Part shown: positions 26,280 through 34,903 of the stretch, piece by piece
How positions within the stretch are numbered: position 1 is the stretch's first letter
Layout of the letters: each line of letters starts with the position of its first letter
NCBI GenBank assembly: GCA_017459705.1
Contig: JAFUCJ010000003.1
Location: 111,590 to 175,589 of the forward strand
Origin: Candidatus Saccharimonadota bacterium
GTDB taxonomy: Bacteria; Patescibacteriota; Saccharimonadia; Saccharimonadales; Saccharimonadaceae
Reading direction: 5' to 3'
Length of the DNA: 64,000 nt
Notes under the pieces: model-generated
What the model was told of the DNA's origin: nothing
Seen by the model: the letters and a program-made list of their open reading frames with translations, nothing else
Database searches by the model: none
Program-made: the position numbers and the translations under genes

Positions 26280-26308
26280 TTGCTTTTTACACTAAACTAT
26301 GCTATAAT
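26280..26308 (+). promoter_or_regulatory. Promoter of the 80-aa gene
   Basis: TTGCTT, 17-bp spacer, TATAAT. The leader of about 80 bases holds a hairpin, TTCTAATG/CATTAGAA, at about 26348-26370. Confidence 0.7.
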
Positions 26309-26393
26309 CATAAATACCTCAATAAATCTTTCATGTTGGGGCGGCTTTCTAATGGTCGGAGCATTAGAAGCACCTTTCCAAGGAGGAAAAATC

Positions 26394-26636
26394 ATGCGTA
26401 ACATCAGTCGTAGCAGCAACAACAGCCGCCAGCATCGCGGCACCGGCGCCACCTACTCCTACACGGAGAAGGACGGCAAAGTCATCGTCAGCGCCGCCCA
26501 CGGCACCCGTACGCGCCCCATCGGCGTCTACAACATCGCCGCCCAGTCCTGGGGCGACCTGATTCACGGCGCCACCATGCCGCAGGACATGCGGGCACAC
26601 ATCGAGCACGTCTACAAGACGCCGCTCATGGCGTAA
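26394..26636 (+). CDS. 80-residue basic protein facing hrcA, function unknown
   Basis: The frame starts at 26394 with AAGGAGG eight bases upstream. The protein is Ser/Arg/Asn-rich at the start (RNISRSSNNSRQHRG), then has a small folded-looking part (YSYTEKDGKVIVSAAHGTRTRPIGVYNIAAQSWGDLIHG). There are no cysteines or membrane helices. Codon use is clearly more GC-rich than in hrcA and resembles the genes at 11.3-14.2 kb. An intrinsic terminator follows. Being 14 bp from a CIRCE, it could be part of the heat-shock regulon. Confidence 0.6.
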   Translation: MRNISRSSNNSRQHRGTGATYSYTEKDGKVIVSAAHGTRTRPIGVYNIAAQSWGDLIHGATMPQDMRAHIEHVYKTPLMA

Positions 26637-26701
26637 GCTCACCCGGCACAGAGTGCCTAGCACTTCTTCACTCCTGACACCCTGTGTCTTCCTCCACTCT
26701 A

Positions 26702-26729
26702 CCCGGCGGATTTTCCGCCGGGCGTTTTT
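26702..26729 (+). terminator. Intrinsic terminator of the 80-aa gene
   Basis: CCCGGCGG/CCGCCGGG stem followed by CGTTTTT. Confidence 0.85.
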
Positions 26730-26745
26730 ATGCTATAATCTATAC

Positions 26746-27369
26746 ATGGAAGATCAAATCAATTCTATCAAATCTTGGCTCGGCACCGGTTCTATCAATA
26801 TCTTCGGACTCCCAATGTCCGGGAAAGACACTCAGGGTATCCAGCTCGCCGAGCTTCTCGGAGCCAAGCTCCTCTCCTCTGGTCTGATTATTCGCGCCAA
26901 AGAAGCCGAAACTCGCCAGCATCTCACCGACAAAGGTTCTCTCATCCCCACCGACGTATTTTACGAATGGGTACTTCCATATTTCGCCAGACCGGACCTC
27001 GCCGATTATCCGCTCATTCTTTCATCCATTGGCCGCTGGTCCGGCGAAGAAAACTCCGTCATCAATGCCGCCGCCTCCGCCGGCCACGCCATCAAAGCCG
27101 TCATTCTCCTCAATATCTCCGAAGCCGACGTCGAAAACCGCTGGCAGACTTCCAAAGTCATCGGCGACCGCGGCAACCGCAAAGACGATCAGGATATCCT
27201 CACTTTCCGTACCCGTATTCAAGAGTTCCGCGAGAAAACTCTACCCGTCGTCCAACATTATCGCGACCTTGGACTTCTCGTAAGTGTAAACGGCGACCAG
27301 CCCCGCGAAGCTGTCTTCAATGAAATCGTCGCCAAACTCGCCCACAAAGCCTCCGAATCTCAGCTCTAA
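26746..27369 (+). CDS. Adenylate-kinase-like nucleotide kinase, diverged
   Basis: 207 aa. The P-loop is GLPMSGKDTQG near residue 21, followed by LLSSGLIIRAKE and KGSLIPTDVFYEWV, which match the AMP-binding elements of adenylate kinase. The usual DGFPR is replaced by SSIGRWSGEE, and the LID arginine region is only partly kept (VIGDRGNRKDDQDILTFRTRIQEF). It may phosphorylate a different nucleotide. TATAAT lies six bases before the ATG, so it is leaderless. Its 3' end overlaps the convergent lamin-tail gene by 53 bases. Confidence 0.75.
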   Translation: MEDQINSIKSWLGTGSINIFGLPMSGKDTQGIQLAELLGAKLLSSGLIIRAKEAETRQHLTDKGSLIPTDVFYEWVLPYFARPDLADYPLILSSIGRWSGEENSVINAAASAGHAIKAVILLNISEADVENRWQTSKVIGDRGNRKDDQDILTFRTRIQEFREKTLPVVQHYRDLGLLVSVNGDQPREAVFNEIVAKLAHKASESQL

Positions 27370-28810
27370 ACTCATATATTATATACACTATCCCCGCTCC
27401 TACCACCCCCACTATTATATATACCGCCACGAAAGACGAATCTTTTTCAAACTCTACCTCGTCCAGCGCATACTCCGCGCCATTATTCTCCTTTATCTTG
27501 CGACACCTACCCGTCTCCGGATTCCTCTCATACCCCTCTTTACATTCCGCAGCCAAAGCCTCCTCCTCATTCTTCTTACACCGTCCAGTCAACGGGTTTA
27601 GGTATTGCCCCTCCGCACATACCTTTTCCGCCACTTCCGTCACTTTCACACAATTCCCAGTCGCTTCATTTATCACTTTCCCCTCTTCACAACTCTTATA
27701 CTCTTGATAAACATTCGGCTCTCCCGGGGTTACTTTGTAAGTGGTCCGCCACAATTCCTCGCCAACCGCATCATATCCCACAAAGGCCCATGACGTGCCT
27801 TTTCTCTGCCCATTCGGATACTCCAACCGGCTCACCACCTCGCCCGTCACGTCCACTAACTCCACTACCCCGCTGTTCGTCGGATTTTTTGTCACACTAA
27901 AATCCGTCAAATACCGCACCGCATACCCCTCCGCCGCCACAATCCCTGCCAGAGGATAAACTTTACCCTTATATCTCAGCATACAACCATCTAGCAATAC
28001 TTGCTCACTATCCGTATTATACAATTCCACGAATTGCTCCGCCTGCGTCTCGGCGTAATAACTAAGTATCTCCGAAAAAATCACGCCTTTACATTGCGGC
28101 ATCATCACCGCCACATCATTACCGCCACCCGCACCACTTTCTAACACGCGATAATTATCCGCTCTGTATTCTGGTTCGTAATCTTCCCTTATTTCAAACT
28201 CGTTAGCACTCACTCTCACCAGGCTTTTGCCACCAGTTTTGAGTGGCTTATAACACCCATCCGCCCCTGACCAGCACACCACATCTAACACTTCCCCATC
28301 CCGCACAATCTCCACTGTCCCATCCGACGCCAAAGTTTTCGTGTAATTCAGGTTGGCCAGCTCGTGATCCGGCGAACTGGCCAAGCGAAGTATAATAGAC
28401 TCGCCAGACATGTAACTGTTCTCGGGAAACTTGACCAAATCGGTCCTACTCCCGCCTGATGTAGTATAGCGTACAGTCACGCCAGCGAGCAAAGTCAATT
28501 TTCCAGGGTCATCCACCCCAGCATCTTCCCCACCACCTTCCATGGCGCCTCCCCCATCACGCCTTCCGATCTCTATCATTTCTCCGACATTTTTTAATCC
28601 GTCTATCGTATATCCAGGGTTCACCGCCCTAATAAAGAACTCCGGCCATCGTTCGTCGCCACCGAGTTCATCTTCACCGCCCTCCGCTACACTGCTATTC
28701 TCTGCCGCCATCACACCGCCCATCATGCCGACAAATCCGCCAAAATAAGCGCCTATCATTATTCCGACAACCGCACCGCAAATCACGATTTTTCTCAGTA
28801 TTTTTTTCAT
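27317..28810 (-). CDS. Surface protein with lamin-tail domain and Cys-rich stalk
   Basis: About 497 aa. There is an N-terminal signal or anchor (KILRKIVICGAVVGIMIGAYFGG). A central lamin-tail-type beta domain lies near residues 245-360 (GVIFSEILSYYAETQAEQFVELYN, GCMLRYKGKVYPL). Then come three repeats of the form C-x-E-G-x-x-x-N-x-x-T-G-x-C-x-K (about residues 375-460). A transmembrane helix near the C-terminus (FVAVYIIVGVVGAGIVYIIY) is followed by a basic tail. The start at 28810 (MKKILRK) has TAACAT seven bases upstream and TTGATT 17 bp before that. Probably an exposed, two-ended membrane protein; ligand unknown. Confidence 0.75.
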   Translation of the reverse strand: MKKILRKIVICGAVVGIMIGAYFGGFVGMMGGVMAAENSSVAEGGEDELGGDERWPEFFIRAVNPGYTIDGLKNVGEMIEIGRRDGGGAMEGGGEDAGVDDPGKLTLLAGVTVRYTTSGGSRTDLVKFPENSYMSGESIILRLASSPDHELANLNYTKTLASDGTVEIVRDGEVLDVVCWSGADGCYKPLKTGGKSLVRVSANEFEIREDYEPEYRADNYRVLESGAGGGNDVAVMMPQCKGVIFSEILSYYAETQAEQFVELYNTDSEQVLLDGCMLRYKGKVYPLAGIVAAEGYAVRYLTDFSVTKNPTNSGVVELVDVTGEVVSRLEYPNGQRKGTSWAFVGYDAVGEELWRTTYKVTPGEPNVYQEYKSCEEGKVINEATGNCVKVTEVAEKVCAEGQYLNPLTGRCKKNEEEALAAECKEGYERNPETGRCRKIKENNGAEYALDEVEFEKDSSFVAVYIIVGVVGAGIVYIIYEFRAEIRRLCGRVWRRFH

Positions 28811-28881
28811 GCCCGACATGTTAGCACATGTGCAAAATAAAATCAACCCCCCACCTGCATTTTTCGTGATATAATATAACC

Positions 28882-29628
28882 ATGAGCATAGTACTCCCTG
28901 TTATTTCACTCGTCTTGGTTGTGGTTATTCAGACCTTATTGCAACTCACATCTGCCACTTTTTCGATTTTTTACCATTTCGCTCTTGGTAAATACAGCAT
29001 CAAAAAATCCGACCGTCTAGCCCTCAGCTATATTTTTGGCGTCGAACTTTTCACCGTTTTTATGTGGCTTCTGACTTATTTCATCCTCTACGCCATCTCC
29101 TCGAATCTACCCAATTTAAGGCAAAGCGTCGCAATGTGGATTCTGTCAGGCATCATCGCCGCACTTGCTTTGATTTTCTTCTGCTTCTATTATCGCCGTC
29201 CTACACTTAACCGCGACATTCTCCCCACGAAGGTTCGCGCGAATAATTCTACCGCCCTCTTTATCCCTCGCCGCTTCGCCGCAAACCTCACTAGGCACGC
29301 ACTCGCAATCAAGCAGCCTAAGGACGCTTTTCTGCTTGGTTTTTTCGTTGGCGTTCCCGAGCTCCTCTTTACCCTGCCACTCTACATTTTTGCCACACTC
29401 ATCATGCAAAACTCCACTTTCCTGCCCAACACCCTCATTATCATTCTTTCCGTCCTCGGCACAGTTTTACCCCTCTTCATCATCAACTTTGCATTTCATT
29501 CCGGTAGCAACCTCGCCGACATCCAACGCGCTCGCGCCAAAATGAAACCCGCCCTCACTTTCATCCTGCCTGCCTGCTATTTATTTCTCGCCACAACTAT
29601 TATCGGTATAGGACTATTATATGGATAA
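28882..29628 (+). CDS. Integral membrane protein of unknown function
   Basis: 248 aa with about six hydrophobic segments: residues 5-28, 48-72, 84-101, 150-175, 182-205 and 225-247. Family not recognised. A basic loop lies between segments three and four (RRPTLNRDILPTKVRANN). TATAAT lies six bases before the ATG, so it is leaderless, and it is divergent from the lamin-tail gene. It overlaps the following 78-aa gene by eight bases and so forms an operon with it and the flavoprotein. Confidence 0.7.
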   Translation: MSIVLPVISLVLVVVIQTLLQLTSATFSIFYHFALGKYSIKKSDRLALSYIFGVELFTVFMWLLTYFILYAISSNLPNLRQSVAMWILSGIIAALALIFFCFYYRRPTLNRDILPTKVRANNSTALFIPRRFAANLTRHALAIKQPKDAFLLGFFVGVPELLFTLPLYIFATLIMQNSTFLPNTLIIILSVLGTVLPLFIINFAFHSGSNLADIQRARAKMKPALTFILPACYLFLATTIIGIGLLYG

Positions 29629-29857
29629 AACATTTCAAAATCTCGAAAAAACTCTCCGTCTTCACGCTCGCGGTCTCCGCATCCCCGCAGGTTCCGCCGA
29701 AGTCTTTATCGCCGAAACCCTAAAATCCGTCGAAGCCTCCCTGCACGGCAAATCCATTATCACCGAGCAAGATTTGAAACGCCTCGTAATCAAAGAACTC
29801 AAAAAATATCACAAAGATTTTGCTTATGTTTACGCAAATTGTGATATAATAATATAA
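29621..29857 (+). CDS. Small ATP-cone-like protein
   Basis: 78 aa. The C-terminal part LKRLVIKELKKYHKDFAYVYANCDIII resembles the end of ATP-cone domains seen in NrdR and ribonucleotide reductases. The N-terminal half (LRLHARGLRIPAGSAEVFIAETLKSVEASL) is helical and could form the rest of a small nucleotide-binding unit. It lies between a membrane protein and the flavoprotein with tight spacing, suggesting a shared function. Assignment by pattern only. Confidence 0.55.
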   Translation: MDKTFQNLEKTLRLHARGLRIPAGSAEVFIAETLKSVEASLHGKSIITEQDLKRLVIKELKKYHKDFAYVYANCDIII

Positions 29858-29868
29858 AGGTATAAAAG

Positions 29869-31260
29869 ATGGGCAAAAAATATAATTACGACTACGTTGT
29901 TATTGGGAGCGGTCCGGCGGGTACTACTGTCGCCCTCACATTAGCGAAAAATAAAAAACTTAAAATCGCCATCATCGAAGCCAACGCTTATGGTGGTAGC
30001 AATCTCAACACTCGCGACATTCCGTATGCAGTCAGTCTCGGCTTTTCGCATGCTTACGCCAAACTTTCTGCGTATCCTGAAATCAACAGTCGCGAGCTCC
30101 GCTACAATTTCCCTACCGTTGTTTCCCACCAAGAATACATCGTTTCGCTCCTCGGCGGCGGCAGCAAACAAATCTACAAAGACGCTGGTATCGAGTGCAT
30201 CGACGGATATGCCCATTTTCTCGATGATCACACCGTCGCAGTCAGTAGCGACAAAATCACCTCTGCTAATTTCATCATTGCTACCGGCTCTCATTTAAAA
30301 ACCAGCGAAATAGCCGGCCTCGACAAAGTCAACTATTTGACGCCCGACACCGCCATCAAAGTCCGTCGTCTACCTAAGTTCGTCTTCATCATCGGTGGCG
30401 GCTCTACCGGTTGCGAAATCGCCGAATATTTCGCCGAACTCGGAGCCCGCACCCTCATCATGGAACGTGCACCGCACATCCTTCCACGCGAAGACAAAGA
30501 AGTCGGCCTGCTCCTTACTGATTATCTCACCAACAAACTCGGCGTTATGGTCATTACTAACTCCAAAGTCGTCGCCGTCTCACAAAACGGCAATATCAAA
30601 ACCGTCATCTTCTCTACCGGCGGCCAAGAAAAAATGGTTAATGTCGATTGCATCGTCGTTGCTACTGGCTCCGAGCCAGCCTCCGACCTCGGTCTTGAAA
30701 ACGCCGGCGTCAAATCCAAAAAAGATGGCATCGTCGCCGACCGCTTTTTCCATACTAGCGCCAAAAACATCTACGCTATTGGCGACTGCCTCAGCGGTAG
30801 CGAATCTTCCACCGAACGTGCCGAATATGAGGCTTCGGTCCTTGCTACCAACATTCTAAATCGCGCCAAAAATCCTATCAACCACAGCGGTTTCATTCGC
30901 GTCACTAGCACTTATCCCGAAGTTGCCACCGTCGGTCTCAACGAGAACGACCTCACCAAACTCCGCCGCAAATTCAAAAAAGCCATCGTTCCTGTGAAGG
31001 ACATCCCCGCCAGCAAAACCGAACGCCTTGCACATGGTTTCGTCAAGATTCTTGCCGACCATTCCGGCAAAGTTGTCGGCGCCACCATCGTTGCTCCGAA
31101 CGCCGCTCTCATGGCAGAGGAGTTCTCTATCGCAATTCGCCATCACTTGACAGCACTCGAAATCGCTTCGACTCCACACATTACCAACAGCTGGAATTAT
31201 GCAGTCAAACTCGCCGCCAAAAAACTCCTCGACGAGCAAAAATCTACCAAGAAAAAATAA
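29869..31260 (+). CDS. FAD-dependent pyridine-nucleotide oxidoreductase without the redox disulfide
   Basis: 463 aa. FAD-binding VIGSGPAGTTVALTLAK is near residue 11. NAD(P)-binding IIGGGSTGCEIAEYFAELGART is near residue 170. The second FAD motif is NIYAIGDCL near residue 304. A dimerisation domain is at the end. The layout is that of dihydrolipoamide dehydrogenase or mercuric reductase, but the active-site block GGxCxNxGCIPSK reads GGSNLNTRDIPYAV, so both cysteines are gone, and the C-terminal His-Glu pair is not evident. It may act as an NADH or quinone oxidoreductase-like flavoprotein. AAAGGT precedes the ATG; operon with two upstream genes. Confidence 0.85.
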   Translation: MGKKYNYDYVVIGSGPAGTTVALTLAKNKKLKIAIIEANAYGGSNLNTRDIPYAVSLGFSHAYAKLSAYPEINSRELRYNFPTVVSHQEYIVSLLGGGSKQIYKDAGIECIDGYAHFLDDHTVAVSSDKITSANFIIATGSHLKTSEIAGLDKVNYLTPDTAIKVRRLPKFVFIIGGGSTGCEIAEYFAELGARTLIMERAPHILPREDKEVGLLLTDYLTNKLGVMVITNSKVVAVSQNGNIKTVIFSTGGQEKMVNVDCIVVATGSEPASDLGLENAGVKSKKDGIVADRFFHTSAKNIYAIGDCLSGSESSTERAEYEASVLATNILNRAKNPINHSGFIRVTSTYPEVATVGLNENDLTKLRRKFKKAIVPVKDIPASKTERLAHGFVKILADHSGKVVGATIVAPNAALMAEEFSIAIRHHLTALEIASTPHITNSWNYAVKLAAKKLLDEQKSTKKK

Positions 31261-31264
31261 GCTC

Positions 31265-31293
31265 TTGACATTCTTCTCCCCGCGATATATAAT
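31265..31293 (+). promoter_or_regulatory. Consensus promoter of the tRNA-fMet unit
   Basis: TTGACA, 17-bp spacer, TATAAT. The spacer contains CCCCGCGATAT (31278-31288), the exact reverse complement of ATATCGCGGGG at 31312-31322, which runs into the tRNA 5' end. Confidence 0.85.
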
Positions 31294-31315
31294 ACATATT
31301 ATACCTTACACATAT

Positions 31316-31392
31316 CGCGGGGTAGAGCAGCCTGGTAGCTCGTTTGGCTCATAACCAAAAGGTCGTTCGTTCAAATCGAACCCCCGCCACCA
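31316..31392 (+). tRNA. Initiator tRNA-fMet (anticodon CAT)
   Basis: Starts CGCGGGG, ends CCCCGCC-A-CCA, with an unpaired C1-C72 as expected for an initiator; the D-arm AGCAGCCTGGTAGCTCG is typical of fMet. The anticodon loop is CTCATAA. The anticodon stem is TTTGG/CCAAA and lacks the usual three G-C pairs next to the loop. Confidence 0.85.
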
Positions 31393-31402
31393 AGTTTAAC
31401 AT

Positions 31403-31495
31403 CGCGGGGCAGAGCAGCCTGGTAGCTCAGTTGTCTTCTCGGCTCGTAACCAAAAGGAGGACCGTAGGTCCTCTCAAATCGAACCCCCGCCACCA
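31403..31495 (+). pseudogene. Degenerate second copy of tRNA-fMet
   Basis: Acceptor arms, D-arm and CCA end are nearly identical to the tRNA 11 bases upstream, but the middle differs: anticodon loop CTCGTAA, no proper anticodon stem, and the 5' half of the T-stem is replaced by a 7-bp palindrome GAGGACC-GTA-GGTCCTC. Length 93 instead of 77. It cannot fold as a normal tRNA. Confidence 0.7.
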
Positions 31496-31516
31496 AGTCC
31501 TGAATGCGTTTCAGGG

Positions 31517-31560
31517 TAAAAATCAGCCTAGGTTACCCCCCTAACCCAGGCTGATTTTTA
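31517..31560. terminator. Bidirectional terminator between the tRNA unit and the pilin-like gene
   Basis: Near-perfect 19-base arms (31517-31535 with 31542-31560) ending in T-runs on both strands. Confidence 0.85.
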
Positions 31561-31569
31561 TTGTCCCTA

Positions 31570-33000
31570 TCAACAATTCCCGTTGCCACTTCCCCCATCG
31601 CCCAGTTCACCCCAAGCACCACTCGGCAAACCACTACCAGTATATACGACATTTGTACCCCTATCATAGAAATTATTCTCACACAGTACCGTCATATTCT
31701 TTTTGAGCGTATCTCCATTGCCAAACAATTCCAGCGCATAATATGTATACGGGAACGACGTATCGCTCGACTCAATTCTCGTCTCCACCCTACGGAACAA
31801 ATCATTCGCTCGCCCCGTCGAATCAATAGACACCTGTGTATTGGCCATCGTAGCAGCCCCAGAATTGTCGTTCACGTCGCCCTGAGCATTCGGACATGAC
31901 GCACCTTCCCCACAGTAAAACTCCATCGCGAAGTCCGTATCCGGTTCGCCATACGGTAGTGTCACTAGGAACATAAATGTATCATCATTACGTTGTCCCC
32001 CAACAGGATCCGGCAACTCAATTTCCACCGAGCATGCAAAATCCGCCGTCGTATCACCACAATACACCACATACGGTAAAATAGTCGCCGCCTGACTATT
32101 AGTTTTCGCTACCTGGTCAGCGGTTAAAAAGTTCTTGCTCCCCTTATATACCCCAGTATACGCCCCACTTCCCGTCGCATTTCCCGAAGCCGCACTTTCA
32201 TTATTAGTCGGCACTAGAAACAGCGTAGCACGATCGGTATTATCGCCAACCGCAATTCCATTCAGCCCATGCCCCGAATTCGCATCCTCATTATACCCGC
32301 CTAGCTGAAAATTTCCAGCCGTCTGCACTAGTTGTAGTACCAAAGTCGGCGGCGTCGATGGCCTCTGCTCGCCCACCGGGTAAAAAGTCACACGACTACC
32401 GTTGAAATTCGAAAAGTTCAAGCTAGTCTCCCTCGCATCTTTCATATACCAGCTAAACTTCAATTTCTTTACAGCACTTGCGCTCATCCCATTATCGAAT
32501 TGCACTTTCACGATGCGCACATTATTATCCGACGTCAGATTTGCTCGATAATTCGACAGTTTTGTATTGATCTGCACACAGGTATCATACTGGCTCATCA
32601 TATTATCCCCCTCTATCGTTTCCGAAATCAACACCCCCTGCCCCTCGACATAGGCACGCCCCAACATTTTCGCCACCATATCACAACTCGGGTTTTTCAT
32701 CCAATACACGATATTATTACATGATACACCACCACTACTATCCAACCCACTAACAGTATCTAGTAGGCTCGGATTGTTTGCTATGCACCTCTGATAATTC
32801 GCGTACGCCAATTTTGCGTCTTCCACCCCCGCCAGCGCCGAGTCATATGCCGACTGCGACAAATCATCGTTGCTCGTCCGCGTGATTTCCGAAATCATCA
32901 CCGTCGCAAAACTCGCCGCAATTATCACTAGTATCAACGTCGAAAAAGCCACGATATAAAACGACGTTGCTCCACGTTTGAACTGCTTAAATCTCTTCAT
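31570..33000 (-). CDS. PilX-like minor pilin/membrane-anchored protein
   Basis: 476 aa. After a short basic start (MKRFKQFKRGATS) comes one long hydrophobic helix (FYIVAFSTLILVIIAASFATVMISEI, residues 14-39). This is followed by a helix with YDSALAGVEDAKLAYANYQR, the pattern seen in PilX- and PulK-like accessory pilins. The rest is a large extracellular part with paired cysteines (SCNNIV, SCDMVAK, FYCGEGASCPNA). TATAAT lies six bases before the ATG, so it is leaderless. It is last of three pilin-like genes, each with its own promoter. Role in pilus assembly or host contact is inferred from neighbours. Confidence 0.7.
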   Translation of the reverse strand: MKRFKQFKRGATSFYIVAFSTLILVIIAASFATVMISEITRTSNDDLSQSAYDSALAGVEDAKLAYANYQRCIANNPSLLDTVSGLDSSGGVSCNNIVYWMKNPSCDMVAKMLGRAYVEGQGVLISETIEGDNMMSQYDTCVQINTKLSNYRANLTSDNNVRIVKVQFDNGMSASAVKKLKFSWYMKDARETSLNFSNFNGSRVTFYPVGEQRPSTPPTLVLQLVQTAGNFQLGGYNEDANSGHGLNGIAVGDNTDRATLFLVPTNNESAASGNATGSGAYTGVYKGSKNFLTADQVAKTNSQAATILPYVVYCGDTTADFACSVEIELPDPVGGQRNDDTFMFLVTLPYGEPDTDFAMEFYCGEGASCPNAQGDVNDNSGAATMANTQVSIDSTGRANDLFRRVETRIESSDTSFPYTYYALELFGNGDTLKKNMTVLCENNFYDRGTNVVYTGSGLPSGAWGELGDGGSGNGNC

Positions 33001-33022
33001 AGTACTATTATAACACCTTTCT

Positions 33023-34000
33023 TTACTCTACACCTGACTGTACCGCGAAACTAAACTTATTAATCGCACAATAATTAAAGTTTTCCTGCGCAAAATCAGA
33101 TGGCGGCGCACACGATTTTCCTTTTGCCAAGATATTTATTCCACCCCCCACCGTCCCCAGTATGAATGATGCCGAATAAAACATATTATGTTGTGTCGAC
33201 GATATTGCCGGTCGCGCCGCAAACAAATCATAGATCGCAAGATCGTACGTCTTGTCAGTAACGATTATATCTATCGGCGGCTCATTCGTTGCTATCGCCG
33301 CATAGTCCGTCATATTAAAAAACCCATCAAATTCACTCGGCAACACCCCATATCGCGCCCGATAATCCTTGCTTAGCTCCTCCGTGCCACTCTCTCCGCT
33401 ATTTCTGATTACGCCAGCGCACACTCCACGCTGGTCATCTCGCACTTTCAACAGCCGAAAAGGCCTGTCAATGTCGCCCGTAGTAGAACCCTCAATCGTA
33501 TACTCGCTCCCCGCAGACTTATACTTTAACTTCGCCCAATTTCGATTACCAACAACGCCATTGATTTTCGCCCCACTCGTCTCATAATACCCTGAGTTCC
33601 AGATATACGAATACGTTCCCGTGCAAAAAGCCCCGTAAAGCGGCACATCATTAAGAGTTTCCCCGTTCACCTCCACCTTGCCAGTTTTTACCCAGTAAGT
33701 AAAATTATATCCTTGATCCTGAATGCACCTCTCTAACGCCTCCGTAGAATTATTATTATAATAGTATTTTTCGCAATCATATAGCACCGATTTCGACGAC
33801 GAGTTCAGCACCGCTGTCCGCATATCATCCACAATATCCATACCGACCGTATTCACTTGATTAAGCGTCAGCCCCCGCCGATACGACGCAACCGTATCCC
33901 GAATTATTAGCGCTACCGCTAACGTCAATATCCCCACAAAAACCATCGACAACGACAGTTCTATCAATGTGAAGCCCTTACGGTACATTCTTCGCGCCAT
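33023..34000 (-). CDS. Type IV pilin-like prepilin (PilW-like)
   Basis: 325 aa. The prepilin peptidase site is visible: MARRMYRKG then FTLIELSLSMVFVGILTLAVALII, with Glu at position five of the mature protein. The C-terminal part is an extracellular domain with several cysteines (YDCEKYY, CIQDQGYN, FCTGTYS, GKSCAPPS, NYCAINKF). TATAAT six bases before the ATG fixes the start at MARR. It probably forms part of a pilus tip with its two neighbours. No prepilin peptidase or assembly ATPase is in this window. Confidence 0.82.
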   Translation of the reverse strand: MARRMYRKGFTLIELSLSMVFVGILTLAVALIIRDTVASYRRGLTLNQVNTVGMDIVDDMRTAVLNSSSKSVLYDCEKYYYNNNSTEALERCIQDQGYNFTYWVKTGKVEVNGETLNDVPLYGAFCTGTYSYIWNSGYYETSGAKINGVVGNRNWAKLKYKSAGSEYTIEGSTTGDIDRPFRLLKVRDDQRGVCAGVIRNSGESGTEELSKDYRARYGVLPSEFDGFFNMTDYAAIATNEPPIDIIVTDKTYDLAIYDLFAARPAISSTQHNMFYSASFILGTVGGGINILAKGKSCAPPSDFAQENFNYCAINKFSFAVQSGVE

Positions 34001-34021
34001 ATTTATATTATACCATAAACT

Positions 34022-34891
34022 TTATCGCCCGCATTTATTATACGAGTCGTCCCCATCTTCCACCGTATCCAGAAAATCATCCCTATCAATCACCTCGACA
34101 CCCGAAGCATTCCGCGCGTTATCAATCAATCTCACATTCCATCTCAGCGGTGCCTCAGCGGCAAACCCCTCCGGATTGACACAAAAGTTCACTTCCGCGT
34201 TCGTAAATCTCTGTCTTTCATCTTCTGCATCAAACACGTTTGTAAGCATCGTCTGCGCCTCATTCACACTTCTATTTAGCACTATATCGTTCACGTCTAT
34301 CGTTACCGGGCTCACCAAAGTATTTATCGTCCCCGACACCGGATGCCGCACCACTAAAATCGTGCCCTTGTACAGATTATTCGGCCAATTCGTGCCACTA
34401 GTCTCAATAGTTGCCCCCCACCTCGGCTCATAACTTTCCACTATCCCCGCGAGCTCTGCCTTTTCATCTCCCTGAGCGTTTTTGGTTATTATCGCCACAT
34501 TCGCACCGATCCCTCTCAACATCTCCGCCGCCAGTCCAGTACCTGTACCGCGCACATTCCCCACTACGTCATACACGAAAACCTTCTGCACTACCGGCTT
34601 GTCACTAGCGTCACATAGCCGCGTCTCCCCATCCAGATCCAAACATTGCCCGAAACTAATCATCTTACCATAAATTGCGTACGCTTCGCTATCTCCACGA
34701 CCTATACTTTGTGGATTAGACACTTGCGAATATACGCTTCTCAGAAACTCCGCGAAGCTCTGCGTCGAGTCAAAAAACCGCTGTTCCGCAATCGAATTAT
34801 TAGTGGCCAGCACAATCCCCGCGAACAAAACACCAGTCAGCGCGATAAACAGCGCCACTTCTACCAACGTAAAGCCCTTATGTTTACTCAT
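34022..34891 (-). CDS. Type IV pilin-like prepilin
   Basis: 289 aa. Prepilin start MSKHKG, cleaved before FTLVEVALFIALTGVLFAGIVLATNN; Glu at position five is present. The extracellular region of about 250 residues has cysteines at GQCLDL, RLCDA, NFCVN and a terminal NKCGR. TATAAT six bases before the ATG gives a leaderless mRNA. It lies directly upstream of the PilW-like gene, 22 bases from stop to start, but each has its own -10 box. Confidence 0.82.
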   Translation of the reverse strand: MSKHKGFTLVEVALFIALTGVLFAGIVLATNNSIAEQRFFDSTQSFAEFLRSVYSQVSNPQSIGRGDSEAYAIYGKMISFGQCLDLDGETRLCDASDKPVVQKVFVYDVVGNVRGTGTGLAAEMLRGIGANVAIITKNAQGDEKAELAGIVESYEPRWGATIETSGTNWPNNLYKGTILVVRHPVSGTINTLVSPVTIDVNDIVLNRSVNEAQTMLTNVFDAEDERQRFTNAEVNFCVNPEGFAAEAPLRWNVRLIDNARNASGVEVIDRDDFLDTVEDGDDSYNKCGR

Positions 34892-34903
34892 ACCACCATT
34901 ATA

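Noticed and set aside
27320..27960. Several plus-strand frames over the lamin-tail gene
   Set aside because: They are shadows of the minus-strand gene, which has a signal peptide, a recognisable domain and regular Cys repeats.
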